Assembly: GCA_964550025.1 (NCBI GenBank)
Contig: CAZJYI010000089.1
Location: forward strand, 1-46,345
Direction: 5' to 3'
Source of the DNA: CAZJYI01 sp964550025
Lineage (GTDB): Bacteria; Verrucomicrobiota; Kiritimatiellia; UBA8416; CAYOBW01
DNA length: 46,345 nt
The position numbers were made by a program, and so were the translations under genes. A model generated the notes under the pieces. It had not been told where the DNA came from, did no database searches, and saw only the letters and a list, made by a program, of their open reading frames with translations. Shown here piece after piece: positions 15,556 through 25,824 of this stretch (the stretch's first letter is position 1; the number at the start of each line of letters is the position of its first letter).

Positions 15556-18500
15556 ATGGACCAATGGCTCGGACACCCTACGCCTGCCTTCATCACGCCT
15601 CAGGCGGGGATCGGCGTAAGCACCGGCGTCAATTGCCGCTGCGGCAACATGCATCATTCCGGCTGCCACGCCGTCAAAGGCAGTGCATCACCTCCAAGAA
15701 GGGCAGGGAGGACAGCTCGCCCGTGTCCCCTCTGGGGGATGCTTGCCGTCTTGAGCTTGGCTCTGTTGACGAGCCAAGCCCGTGCCGGTTCGCCTCTCAT
15801 GCACCAATGGAGCCAAACCTGGGCGGATCTCCCCGACGGAGCGTTAGGGTGCGCGGTCGACGTCGACGGCAATGTGGTCGTCACGGGGACGTCTGGAGGC
15901 GCCAACCCGTGGGTAATGAAGCTTGCCGGTGACGGGACCAGGATCTGGACTCGGGCGACGCGCCTGGGAAGGATACACAAGGTGGGAGTGGATAGGGGCG
16001 GCAACGTCTATGGGGCCGGAGGTATCTCATTCGGCGGAACAGGACATGTGCGGTTCCTTGCCGATGGAATACTCGATTGGGAACGCGGTCCACAGTACAT
16101 CCAAGACATCAGTGTCATGTCGGACGGCACCCACTATATCTGCGGTAGTACTGGCGGAGGACTGTCCGGGCGCCAGTTCCTGCTTGCGAAGTGCTTTGCC
16201 AGCTCGACCCCAGGGGGAACGGAGGTCTTCGGACCAGGCAATGGGGATGCAGCAGACAGCTGTGAGGCATACAACACGAACTTCGTCTATGTCGCCGGCA
16301 GGACCTCCGGGGAGTTCGATGGTCAGACAAACGCGTTCCCCAACTGGGCTCTCTGCCTGGTTCGCTACTCGCCTTCCTTGGCCCGCGAATGGACGAGGAT
16401 TGTGGCGACGGCGGAGAATGAGTGGGCAACGCACGTTGCCGTTGACGCGGGCGGCAATGCCTATGTGGTGGGAGCAGCATTCGGCCCCATGCACGGGCAG
16501 CCGTATGCAGGAGGTTCTGATATCTGCCTTCTCAAGTACACGCCTGCCGGTGATCATGTCTGGTCGCGCGTCTGGGGGTCGGCAGAGCACGATAGTGCGA
16601 ACTCGGTGGCTGTGGACGCGACGGGCACCGTATTCGTAACAGGGCAGACTTTCGGGACACTGGACGGCGAGGCGAACAGGGGGGCGGGAGACATCTTCGT
16701 GACGGCCTTTTCGGCCTCCGGCGCCAAGTTGTGGACCTCCGTCTGGGGCACGCCTGGGGAGGACCACGGGGCTGACATCGCGGCAGGCGGACGAAATATC
16801 CTGTATGTCGTAGGCAAACACGGGAACCAGTCCTACATCACGAAGATCGCGCCCGCCTGCGTAAGCGGCAAGATCTTCTACGAAGGACGTCAGCAGGGAC
16901 CTGTGCGCGTTCTGGCAGACATCGAAAACGGAACCTGGACAAGCGAGTACGAGACCGTCGTCTCGCAGCCTGGGAGCTACGGCATCACGAACGCCCTCCT
17001 CGGGACGAACTACTACCTGCGTGCCTATCGCGACTCCGACGGGAACGGAACCAACGACCCATGGGAAGCGCAGGGTTCCTATGCGTCAAATCCCCTGTAC
17101 CTCACGAACAGCATCGCCGGGATCGATATCCATCTGGCGGAATCCGACTCCGATCATGACGGCATGCCCGACTGGTGGGAGCGGAAGCATGGCCTTAGCT
17201 GGACCAACAGCCTGGATGCAGAACGGGACCTGGACGGCGACGGTCTGGCGAACCGGTTGGAGTATGGGCTGGCATCGGATCCCTGTTCGACGAACTCAGA
17301 CGGCGACGCTCTGTCCGACTACGATGAGTTTGCGACCTACGGCACCGACGCGTCACGGGAGGATACGGACAGGGATGGCATGCCGGACGACTGGGAGGTC
17401 CTGCACGGCCTCGACCCGACGGTCGACGATTCGGCGGGGGACCGGGACCTCGACTGGGTGTCGAACCTCGACGAGCACGCCGTAGGCTTGAACCCCGGCG
17501 CGGCCGATACGGACGGGGACGGCACGAACGACTTCATGCATCTGGCGGGTAAAGGCGGAGCCAAGTACTTCTATGACAGAACAGATCGGCTCGTGGGGGT
17601 CGAGTACGACAACGGCCGCTCCATAGGCTACGCCTACGACGGCAACGGGAACATGATCCGGGAGGCGCACCTCGACCGAGACGAAGACGGAGACAGGCTG
17701 CCAGACCTGTGGGAGTTCCTCAACGGCCTGTCTTTCACAAATGCCGTGGGGGACGACGGCGCGACTGGGGATTCGGACAAAGACGGTTGGTCGAATCTCC
17801 AGGAATGGCTCGCAGGCGGCACGCCGGCCGCTGCCGAAATGTCGCCGGGCGATTCGGCCGGCATCTACAGGCTATCATTGGGTTTTGATCCCGCTCGGTT
17901 CGTGATGGCCGTCGGCCAGGTGGACGCGGATTCACGCCAGAAGATCGTTGTAGGCGCCGACGGCAATCCCAACGGCCACATGAACAGAATCCTCGTTCTC
18001 ACCCCGCATGGTGCCGGATGGTCATCCGAGCAAATTAACGTGGGGAGCGTGGGAGTCTCCTCGATTGCTGTGGGCAATCCCGGGAACCGTCCGCTGCCGT
18101 GCGTATACGTTGGGACTCGCTCCGTGAACGGGCGTGGTAGCATCATGGAGTTCCAGGACGTTTTCGGAAGGTGGGTGTCGAATGTCGTCGCGATTTCAAC
18201 GGGGGCAGTCGCTCACGTACTCGGCGTGCGCGAAGGGAGTGCCCTTGTCGCCTCTCTTGCGCCCGCTCTCGGTACAGGCGACGGCCTGTACAGCCTGATG
18301 TACTCCAACGCGTCCTGGACTGCGCGACGAATCGCCTCCTGCTCCCCTCGTGGACTATCTGACCCGTCAATGGCGGCGGGTGCGCTGATGCCAGGCGAGA
18401 AGGCGGCATTTCTATGTGACGACATGGTGCTGCAGTCGGGACAGAAACTGGAAACCTGGAGCCTTGATGAGTTTGGCGGGGACAGCGCAGATCTGAACGA

Positions 18501-20682
18501 ATGGGGGGACAACGAGTGGAACGAATGGTTGATACAGATCCGCGGGGCCTACTATCCTGGACACCTCTCGGCGAAGCGAGAAGACGGGATGCTGAAGCTG
18601 ACGTGCTCCTTATCCGCAGAGACGGGTTCGAGAAGCCTTAAGGCAACGCGTACGGACATATGGCGCGATGGACGACAGGCGCTAGAGATCAGAATCGACA
18701 CGGCCGGTTGCAGTGGCAAGTACGCCAATGGATCTGCGGATGTCGGGCTTGGCGATGGCAGCCTTTTCGCCTCTGGGGTGGTGTCTTATTCGGGCGTGCA
18801 CATTCATGTCGTTCGGATCTGGGACCATGTCTTTCACAGACACGGAAGCACGGGGTCCTGGTCGCAATGGTCTGCATTGAGTGCTGCGTCGACGCTTCAC
18901 TTCGAGCCCCGAACGGGCCGGCATCAGGCAACTGCGTGGTTGCACCTCGACTACCTTCGCTACCACTCCATCGCGAGCTTGTCGTCCGAGCCGGGCCCGG
19001 CCGACTTCCGCCATGGCGACTGTGTCTACCGCAACACGAACGGCGTCTGGTACGTGAAGACGACCAACGCCATGACTTGGGCGCGCGCCAAGGCGGAGGC
19101 GGAAGCTCTGGGAGGGACTCTCGTCACTATCCAGGATACGGAGGAAAACGACTGGCTCGCGTCCGAGTTCGGGGAGGACTTCTGGGTCGGGCTTTGGAGG
19201 CCGGGACCGTCGCAGGAATGGAGCAGGGCAGATGGCTCGGTGTCTACCTTTGATGCGTGGGAGGAAGCGGACCCCGTCGCGCAGGCCGGGTCCTTCGCCT
19301 TCATGTCGTCCAACGGGCTGTGGTCGGCCGCAGCCGCGACGAACGAGAAGCGGGGTGTCATAGCCATCCGCGACCGTACGATGGACCTCTCGTTCGACCC
19401 GGTTGCCGCCCTCTCAAGCGGCGCCAGCCGGATCCATTTCGGCGATTTCGTCCGCGGCGGGCAATCCCCCATGGGCAGCGAGGGGGAGCCGCCCGTGGCA
19501 TACGCCTTCGTCAGCGACGAGGACTCCTCAGGCGCCATCGGGCTGGGAGACGAGTTCCGGGTCGCCGAGTTCTCGAAGGGCGCCGACGGCTGGGAGCGAG
19601 CCACGGCGGGCAGCCTGCCGGTCGGCTACCCGGCGGAGACCTACGCCCTTGCTTACGTGAGAGCCGATTCAGGCTCGGGTGACATCCTGTTCACGGCCCA
19701 TCCGGAAGGGTCGATTCATGCATGGACCACGGGCACCAACGGTCAAGGCAGGACGCCGAGGCTCTTCAGCGCCGCTCACGGGAGGAGGCGGTGGCATGCG
19801 CTGGGCGCGTACCGGTCCGTTGGCGGTAGCGAGTCGCTTGTCGGCCTCCGCGTGGACCCCGCGGACTCGAACGCCTGCGACGTCGTGCTGTGGAGCGACT
19901 TGGCCCCCTCCGGGCGCGAGGCGGCCTGGCAGACCGCGCCCGCGACCCGCATTCTCCCTGTTCCGGGCTCGGGCGGGGGCCTGTGCCGCGTTGCCGTGCG
20001 GATCTGGGACGCCGAGGGAAACCGGTCCCTGCCGTTCCTGCAGTACCAGGATTTCGCTTCCTCCAACTGGCTCGACGCTGCCCTGCTCCTTCTGGACGGA
20101 AGGGCCTATAGCCTGGCGATGGCCGTCGATGCGATGCCGACAGGGACAACGCACATGCTGGTATGGGATGCAGCCAAGGATCTGGGGGCGGACTTCACGA
20201 ACAGCCTCCTGCTCCGCGCCCGCTCGGTGGACGTCTCCCTATGGGGCAAATGGTCCGAGCCTGTGCCCTATCGCGTGGAGGCGACGTCAGACTCCGACGG
20301 CGACGGGCTGCCGGACGTATGGGAGCTGGCAAACGGGCTGGACCCGCTGGCTTCATCTGGGCGGGACGGGCCGAGGGGCGACCCGGATGGCGACGGCATC
20401 GACAACGTCTCCGAGTACCTCGCCGACACCGATCCCAGCAACGGCAGCTCCTTCCTGGGCATCCTAGGCATCCGGGCCGAGGAAGGCGGCATGCGCATCG
20501 ACTGGCAGGGGGGCGAGTGGTCGCCCCAGTACCTGGAGCGCCGCCTCCGTCTCGGATCCAACGCCGGCCCCTGGACAGCGGTCTACACGAACATTCCGCG
20601 GACGGACCTGACTAACTCGGTCCTCGATGCCGGCGCGACGAACAGGACGGGCCTGTACAGGATCAGGGCGGAAAGGCAGTGA
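15556..20682 (+). CDS. Giant secreted protein: SBBP propeller, TSP3 calcium repeats, C-type lectin-like domain
   Basis: The 1708-aa product has a late signal segment (MLAVLSLALLTSQARA after a basic stretch, about residues 62-77). Residues 85-430 are SBBP-type propeller repeats (for example VAVDATGTVFVTG and DIFVTAFSASG). After a small carboxypeptidase-like domain (~435-525) come thrombospondin-type-3 repeats (DSDHDGMPDWWE, DLDGDGLANRLE) to about 760. Embedded in them is a single RHS-style YD unit (VGVEYDNGRSIGYAYDGNGN, ~672-700). Next are a second propeller-like section, a laminin-like section, a C-type-lectin-like domain (~1150-1270: GGTLVTIQDTEENDW, FWVGLW), and a final TSP3 block. The ATG at 15556 follows TTGGGGAGGT. 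It is probably exported and cell-surface or extracellular. It is a paralogue of the protein at 25825 and probably heads an operon with the RHS gene. Confidence 0.85.
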   Translation: MDQWLGHPTPAFITPQAGIGVSTGVNCRCGNMHHSGCHAVKGSASPPRRAGRTARPCPLWGMLAVLSLALLTSQARAGSPLMHQWSQTWADLPDGALGCAVDVDGNVVVTGTSGGANPWVMKLAGDGTRIWTRATRLGRIHKVGVDRGGNVYGAGGISFGGTGHVRFLADGILDWERGPQYIQDISVMSDGTHYICGSTGGGLSGRQFLLAKCFASSTPGGTEVFGPGNGDAADSCEAYNTNFVYVAGRTSGEFDGQTNAFPNWALCLVRYSPSLAREWTRIVATAENEWATHVAVDAGGNAYVVGAAFGPMHGQPYAGGSDICLLKYTPAGDHVWSRVWGSAEHDSANSVAVDATGTVFVTGQTFGTLDGEANRGAGDIFVTAFSASGAKLWTSVWGTPGEDHGADIAAGGRNILYVVGKHGNQSYITKIAPACVSGKIFYEGRQQGPVRVLADIENGTWTSEYETVVSQPGSYGITNALLGTNYYLRAYRDSDGNGTNDPWEAQGSYASNPLYLTNSIAGIDIHLAESDSDHDGMPDWWERKHGLSWTNSLDAERDLDGDGLANRLEYGLASDPCSTNSDGDALSDYDEFATYGTDASREDTDRDGMPDDWEVLHGLDPTVDDSAGDRDLDWVSNLDEHAVGLNPGAADTDGDGTNDFMHLAGKGGAKYFYDRTDRLVGVEYDNGRSIGYAYDGNGNMIREAHLDRDEDGDRLPDLWEFLNGLSFTNAVGDDGATGDSDKDGWSNLQEWLAGGTPAAAEMSPGDSAGIYRLSLGFDPARFVMAVGQVDADSRQKIVVGADGNPNGHMNRILVLTPHGAGWSSEQINVGSVGVSSIAVGNPGNRPLPCVYVGTRSVNGRGSIMEFQDVFGRWVSNVVAISTGAVAHVLGVREGSALVASLAPALGTGDGLYSLMYSNASWTARRIASCSPRGLSDPSMAAGALMPGEKAAFLCDDMVLQSGQKLETWSLDEFGGDSADLNEWGDNEWNEWLIQIRGAYYPGHLSAKREDGMLKLTCSLSAETGSRSLKATRTDIWRDGRQALEIRIDTAGCSGKYANGSADVGLGDGSLFASGVVSYSGVHIHVVRIWDHVFHRHGSTGSWSQWSALSAASTLHFEPRTGRHQATAWLHLDYLRYHSIASLSSEPGPADFRHGDCVYRNTNGVWYVKTTNAMTWARAKAEAEALGGTLVTIQDTEENDWLASEFGEDFWVGLWRPGPSQEWSRADGSVSTFDAWEEADPVAQAGSFAFMSSNGLWSAAAATNEKRGVIAIRDRTMDLSFDPVAALSSGASRIHFGDFVRGGQSPMGSEGEPPVAYAFVSDEDSSGAIGLGDEFRVAEFSKGADGWERATAGSLPVGYPAETYALAYVRADSGSGDILFTAHPEGSIHAWTTGTNGQGRTPRLFSAAHGRRRWHALGAYRSVGGSESLVGLRVDPADSNACDVVLWSDLAPSGREAAWQTAPATRILPVPGSGGGLCRVAVRIWDAEGNRSLPFLQYQDFASSNWLDAALLLLDGRAYSLAMAVDAMPTGTTHMLVWDAAKDLGADFTNSLLLRARSVDVSLWGKWSEPVPYRVEATSDSDGDGLPDVWELANGLDPLASSGRDGPRGDPDGDGIDNVSEYLADTDPSNGSSFLGILGIRAEEGGMRIDWQGGEWSPQYLERRLRLGSNAGPWTAVYTNIPRTDLTNSVLDAGATNRTGLYRIRAERQ

Positions 20683-20782
20683 TGGGCGCCCCTGGGACGG
20701 GGGCGGAGAACAGAGCTTGAGAAGGTCGGAAAGATCGATGCCGGGGAGAAGATCCCAACTTGCCATTTGGGGAGGTGCAGCC

Positions 20783-23700
20783 ATGGGTTGCCGATGTAGA
20801 TATGCCACGCACGCCGCAGTTCTTCTTCTCCTGGCCGCCTCCGCTTTCCCCGCCTCCTTCGACGGCCAGTCGCGGGTCGAGATCGCGGACCCCTCGGGCG
20901 GGCTGAGCTGGAACAGCACGAACGCCGCCCTGACGGTCTCCTGCTGGCTGCGGATCGTGGTGCCTAGCGACGTCAGGATCTCGAAGGACATGACGGTCCT
21001 GGTCGACCGCCGGGAGGGGGGCGAGGGCGACCCCTGCGCGTACCTGATCGAGTACGATGTCCTGAGCGGGAACCTGCAGTTCGTGACCCACGATGGCTCC
21101 GCCGCTGCGACTAACGCGCTCGTCGAGCGCCCGTACCTGAACCGCTGGTACCATGTCGCCATTGTGCGAGACGGGTCGGTCCTGGACGGCTACGTCGACG
21201 GCTACGAGGCCTTCCAGGACACGATATCCGTCGGCGACGGGGTCGCCAACACGAACGGCGTCAGCATCGGCGGCTGGGGGGACAACGGGACGCACTTCCA
21301 CGGCGACATCCAGGAGGTCGCCGTCTACCGGAAGGCCCTCTCCCAGACCCTCATCCGCGACAGGATGTTCGAGGACCAGGACGGCCTCTCGCTCCTGACG
21401 GGCTACTACAAGCTGAGCCATGCCACCGACCCCGCGGAACGCTTCAAGAGCTTCGCCACGGAGGTGCCGACCAACACCAGCCCGGGCGTGGCGGCGGGCG
21501 ACGGGATCGAGTTCGAGGAGGTCGATGAGGCCGGCGAGCAGTCGCTGTTCGACTCCAGGAAGAACAGGGGCTCCGAGAGGCTGACGCCCTTGGCCAGCGG
21601 GTTCGTCTGGCGGCACGCGTGCCTGGAGAGGCCCACGCCCGGGATCCCGTTCAAGCTCGAGATCAGCTACAGCAGCGCCCTCAGCGCCTCGGGCAGCAAG
21701 CTGGGGGAGTTCGACCCCTTCGAGGCACCGCCGCTGGGGGCGGGATGGCGGCACAGCTTCCAGTCGCGCGTCTACCCGCCGGACCGCACCCGCGAGCGAC
21801 GCGTCCTGAGCTGGGACGGCTCGACGGAGATCTGGGACTGGAATGCCGGCGTTCGCGCGTACGGGACCCGGCACGGGGAGTACCGCGGGGAGCTTCGCGA
21901 GCTGGACAGCTTCGACATGGAGTGGACCGCGCCCGACCACACGGCCTACACGTACAGGGACCCCGAGCTTGGCGACCCGATGGAAGGGCGGCTGGAGGAG
22001 ATCTCGGACCCGAACAGCAACGTCGTCAGCGTCCTGTGGAACGAGGACGACGCCGTGATCACCCAGGTGGTGGATACAGCCGGGGGACGCTACGACTTCC
22101 TCTACGACGACGCGAGGGGGCTCCTTACGAACGTCTCCTTCGAGGGCTGGGCGGTCTGCTTCGAGTACGACACGAACAAGCTGCTGGTCGCGAAGTGGCT
22201 GACCGGCCCGGAAGGCTACACGAACGCCGAGACCCGCTGGGAGTTCAGCTACAACTCCTCGAACCTCCTCACCGAGATAAGGGACCCGGCAGGCAAGGCG
22301 GTCGTCTCGGTCGCCTACGACAAGTACGGCCGCCGCATCCGGCAGGAGGACGCCCTGGGGCGGGCGACCCGCTTCGAGTACGGCGTCCCGGACGCGCGGC
22401 AGGTCAGGCGGACCGACCCGGCCGGCGAGAAATGGATCGAGGAGTACGACCGCAAGGGGCGCCTTGTGTCCCGTATGGACCCCCTGGAGAAGAAGACAGA
22501 GCACGAGTACGACGGCCGCGGCAACGTCATTTGCACGACCGAGCCGCTGGGCTGGAAGACCTGCTACGGCTACGACGGGAGGGCCAACAGGATAGCCGAG
22601 ACCAACGCGCTGGGCCTCGTCCGCCGCTGGGAGTACCACGACTGGTTCAACAAGCCCGTCAGTGAGACCGACCCCCTCGGCGAGGAGACGCGCTACGCCT
22701 ACGACGCTGCCGGCAACCTGCTGACCAAGAGCGACGACATCGGGACGATGGCCACCCACTCGTACTACAGCAACGGCCTCGTGCGGGCGTCCGCCGACGG
22801 CAACGGGCACGTCACGACCTTCTCGTACACGCCGGACGGATTCCTGGCATCCCGAAGCGACCCCGCGAGCAACACGTGGACGTACGGCTACAACGAGCTG
22901 GGCTGGACGCTGGCGGTCACGAACCCCCTTACACCTCCACTGAATCAGCCCACCAGCTACTCGTACGACCTGAACGGCAACGTCACCGAGATCAACGAGC
23001 CGCTCGGGCGCCGCTTCACCAGGACCTACGACGCCGCGGGCAACCTGCTCTCCGCATCCGACGCCCGCGGCAACCTGACCCGCTACAAGTACGACGGCGC
23101 CAACCAGAGGACCCAGATGACCGACCGGGCAGGAGCCGCTTGGGGCTACGAGCACGACGAGCGGGGCAAGCTGGCTGCCGAGATCGACCCGGACGGCAAC
23201 CGGACAGAGCGGTCCTACGACAGGGCAGGCCGCCTCGAAGCAATCACCGATCCCCTTCCCCTAGGCGGGACCGTCGAGCACGAGTACGACGCCAACGGCA
23301 ACCTGACGGCGACGAAGGACCAGACGGGGCGCTGGTGGCGCAAGGAGTACGACCGCCTGAACCGCGTCATCGCCGAGACGGATCCCCTGGGGAACACGAA
23401 GACCACCAGCTACGACGCGGCAGGGCGAATCGGCACCGTGACGACGCCCAAGGGCTTCCCGTCGACCCACGAGTACGACGGCAGGGGCAGACTGGAGCGG
23501 TGGGTCGATGCCGAAGGAGACGACTGGCTCTACGCGTACGACGGCGAGCTCAACATCACCAACATCACCGATGCCCTGGACGACCGCTACGTCATGGCCT
23601 ACGGCAGCCGCAACGAGAGGGTAATGGAGCGGAATCAGGACGGCAAGGAGTGGGGGTACGAGTACGACGAGCTGGTGCGCTTGAGCGGGGCGACCGACCC

Positions 23701-25516
23701 CAACGGCACGGTCCGCACGACGTCATACGATGCTGCCGGGCGCATCGAGAACGTCATATTCTCCACGGGGCGCGCGCAGAACTACGAATATGACCTGGAC
23801 GGGAACCCAACACGGATAATGCGGATCGATCCGCCCGCTCGCTTCGCGGAGACCGAGTTCACGTACGACGAGATGGGGCGCGTCACGTCCTACGAAGGCC
23901 CCTACCAGAAGCAGGTCGGCTACGAGTACGACCTGCGGGGACTCGTCTCGAAGCTGACCTACCCCGGCAGCAAGGATCTGGACCAGGAGTACGACGCGCT
24001 GGGACGGCTTGTGCTGCAGCGGGACTGGCAGGGCCGGGAGACTCGGTACGCCTATGACCGCGCGAACCGGCTGGTGTCGCGGGAATACCCGAACGGGATC
24101 GTCCAGACCAACGCCTACGACGAGGCGGGGCGGATGACGAACCTAGCGTACGTCGGGTCGGCGACCAACGCCCTGATCGCCCTGGAGTACGCCTACGACG
24201 GCAACGGCAACAAGTCGGGCCACTACGAGAAGGGAACGCTGCGGTGGACGCCCGGGCCGAGGATCGACCGCAGCCTCAACCATACGCCCGCCGGGCGGCT
24301 GACCGACAACTCGGACGCGTTCGACGCTGCGAACGCCCTCTCGTACGCCTACGACGAGGCAGGGAACCTGACCAACGCCGTCGGCCCCGGGCGGAGCATG
24401 GCTTTCGAGTACGACGAGGACAACCGCGTCACGTCGGTCGCCTGGCGGAAGGGGGCGACGACGCACTCCATCGCGAACCGCTACGACGCCCTCGGTCGGC
24501 GGGTGTCGCGGACGCTCGACGGTACCGAGACGAAGTACGTCCTCGACCTGTCGGGAAGAATGGAGCGGATCCTGTGCGACACGGACTCCTCGGGGAGCGT
24601 CCGGGCGTACTACGTCCACGGCCCCGACCTATGCTACAAGGTGAGCGCATCCGGCAAACTGTCCTGCTACCACGCCGACGCCCAGGCGAACATCGTCGCG
24701 ACGACCGACGACGGCGAGGAGTTCGTCAGCAGGTACGCCTACGCGCCTTACGGGAAGGCGCTTGGCATCGAAGGCGCCCGGGACGACCCGTACCGCTTCG
24801 TCGGGTCGCAGGGCGTGATGGACGAGCTGCCCGGGGAGGACGGCGCGGGGCTCTACTTCATGCGGGCGCGGTACTACTCCGCCGACGAGGCCATGTTCCT
24901 GTCGACAGACCCCGTCAAGCCCATCGGGCCGGGGTGGAAGCCGGTGGTCTACAGTTACGCTGGAAGTAGCCCTCTGACATACGGTGATCCGAAAGGGGAG
25001 TTCATTGTGTTCCTGACGCTGTTGCTTGGTCATTCTGCGCCCGCTCCCACTTCTCCGTTTCTTGCTTCCACGGGAAAGACCTTACCGCTCAATCCCTACA
25101 AGATGATTGGACAGCAAGCCGGCGAGGAACTTGGCAAGACCATGATCAAAATACACCAAGCGTCGCAGACGGAATCCTACGCATCATACGAACTTGTGGA
25201 TCAGCAGTTTCTGCCGGGGGGGATCTCCATGTCGCTTGTGAATGCTAACGGACAGGGGACTTCGAGCAAGCAAGTTGAGGATGTCCTCGACTCCAGCGTC
25301 ACGGACAGGCGTGAAGAAATCAAGCAGAAGACCGGCGATGCTGCAGATCATGCTGACGACCTGAACGTAGTGCAATCCGAAAGCGGCGGCGGGGGAGGAG
25401 GAGGCAGATCCTCGAACTCAGACGGCCGTGACGGTGATGATGAGGGGAGTTTCTGGGATAGCGTTGTCGACACCTGGAACAGCATAGTCGACTGGTTCAA
25501 GGATCTCTTTGATTAG
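20783..25516 (+). CDS. LamG-RHS repeat protein with variable C-terminal tip
   Basis: The 1577-aa product has a signal peptide (residues 1-22, ending SAFPA), a LamG-type jelly roll (~25-205), an RHS entry section (~260-430), then dozens of YD repeats (EYDxxGR, YAYDxxGN) from about 430 to 1230. The RHS core closes with RYDALGRRVSR, FMRARYYSADEAMFLSTDP and DPKG at residues 1402-1405. The last 172 residues differ: they are lower in GC by eye, with a hydrophobic LTLLLGHS start, a glycine run and a WNSIVDWFKDLFD end. In polymorphic toxins this position holds the exchangeable effector, folded inside the YD shell. I see no known toxin motif and no clear immunity gene after it. The ATG at 20783 follows TTGGGGAGGT and the gene lies 100 bp after the first giant protein. 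Confidence 0.92.
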   Translation: MGCRCRYATHAAVLLLLAASAFPASFDGQSRVEIADPSGGLSWNSTNAALTVSCWLRIVVPSDVRISKDMTVLVDRREGGEGDPCAYLIEYDVLSGNLQFVTHDGSAAATNALVERPYLNRWYHVAIVRDGSVLDGYVDGYEAFQDTISVGDGVANTNGVSIGGWGDNGTHFHGDIQEVAVYRKALSQTLIRDRMFEDQDGLSLLTGYYKLSHATDPAERFKSFATEVPTNTSPGVAAGDGIEFEEVDEAGEQSLFDSRKNRGSERLTPLASGFVWRHACLERPTPGIPFKLEISYSSALSASGSKLGEFDPFEAPPLGAGWRHSFQSRVYPPDRTRERRVLSWDGSTEIWDWNAGVRAYGTRHGEYRGELRELDSFDMEWTAPDHTAYTYRDPELGDPMEGRLEEISDPNSNVVSVLWNEDDAVITQVVDTAGGRYDFLYDDARGLLTNVSFEGWAVCFEYDTNKLLVAKWLTGPEGYTNAETRWEFSYNSSNLLTEIRDPAGKAVVSVAYDKYGRRIRQEDALGRATRFEYGVPDARQVRRTDPAGEKWIEEYDRKGRLVSRMDPLEKKTEHEYDGRGNVICTTEPLGWKTCYGYDGRANRIAETNALGLVRRWEYHDWFNKPVSETDPLGEETRYAYDAAGNLLTKSDDIGTMATHSYYSNGLVRASADGNGHVTTFSYTPDGFLASRSDPASNTWTYGYNELGWTLAVTNPLTPPLNQPTSYSYDLNGNVTEINEPLGRRFTRTYDAAGNLLSASDARGNLTRYKYDGANQRTQMTDRAGAAWGYEHDERGKLAAEIDPDGNRTERSYDRAGRLEAITDPLPLGGTVEHEYDANGNLTATKDQTGRWWRKEYDRLNRVIAETDPLGNTKTTSYDAAGRIGTVTTPKGFPSTHEYDGRGRLERWVDAEGDDWLYAYDGELNITNITDALDDRYVMAYGSRNERVMERNQDGKEWGYEYDELVRLSGATDPNGTVRTTSYDAAGRIENVIFSTGRAQNYEYDLDGNPTRIMRIDPPARFAETEFTYDEMGRVTSYEGPYQKQVGYEYDLRGLVSKLTYPGSKDLDQEYDALGRLVLQRDWQGRETRYAYDRANRLVSREYPNGIVQTNAYDEAGRMTNLAYVGSATNALIALEYAYDGNGNKSGHYEKGTLRWTPGPRIDRSLNHTPAGRLTDNSDAFDAANALSYAYDEAGNLTNAVGPGRSMAFEYDEDNRVTSVAWRKGATTHSIANRYDALGRRVSRTLDGTETKYVLDLSGRMERILCDTDSSGSVRAYYVHGPDLCYKVSASGKLSCYHADAQANIVATTDDGEEFVSRYAYAPYGKALGIEGARDDPYRFVGSQGVMDELPGEDGAGLYFMRARYYSADEAMFLSTDPVKPIGPGWKPVVYSYAGSSPLTYGDPKGEFIVFLTLLLGHSAPAPTSPFLASTGKTLPLNPYKMIGQQAGEELGKTMIKIHQASQTESYASYELVDQQFLPGGISMSLVNANGQGTSSKQVEDVLDSSVTDRREEIKQKTGDAADHADDLNVVQSESGGGGGGGRSSNSDGRDGDDEGSFWDSVVDTWNSIVDWFKDLFD

Positions 25517-25541
25517 CTTGTGTTACTTGGGGAGGTGGATG

Positions 25542-25799
25542 ATGAATGGACTGTATCGTTGCGGATTGGCCGGAACGGCTGCGGTTCTCGCGGCGGCGCT
25601 TGCCGCGCAATGCCCCGCTGACGACGACACGCTGCGCGACCTGGGCACGAATGCAGTGCCGGGCGAGGTGGCGAAGTGGGACGGGGCTGCCTGGCGGCTG
25701 GCGCACGACGATGTGAATAGACAGGGAGCGGGGCAGGCAGGAAGCGCATCCGTTGCCACGAGCAGCGCGAAGTCCGTTCCGCGTGTCGTGAAGAAGTGA
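25542..25799 (+). CDS. Small secreted protein, 85 aa
   Basis: The product has a signal peptide (MNGLYRCGLAGTAAVLAAALAA, cleavage near residue 22-24) and a short mature part with TNAVPGEVAKWDGAAWRL. This last piece resembles the short leader seen before trimeric tail-fibre-type proteins, but is too short to assign. Two ATGs lie in tandem; the second (25542) is six bases after the end of TTGGGGAGGT. It sits 25 bp after the RHS stop and 25 bp before the second giant protein, so it belongs to the operon. As the gene right after an RHS tip, it occupies the usual immunity-gene position, but a secreted product of this size would be an unusual immunity protein. Confidence 0.6.
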   Translation: MNGLYRCGLAGTAAVLAAALAAQCPADDDTLRDLGTNAVPGEVAKWDGAAWRLAHDDVNRQGAGQAGSASVATSSAKSVPRVVKK

Positions 25800-25824
25800 T
25801 TGAGGAGGCGACTGCGAGGACAGG

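Noticed and set aside
20663..23155. 830-aa open frame antisense to the RHS gene
   Set aside because: It is low in complexity, V/R/P-rich, has no family resemblance, and mirrors the codon bias of the RHS gene.
22080..24480. Repeated DNA in the RHS gene taken for a CRISPR-like array
   Set aside because: The repeats are coding YD units of variable length with no constant repeat and unique spacer.
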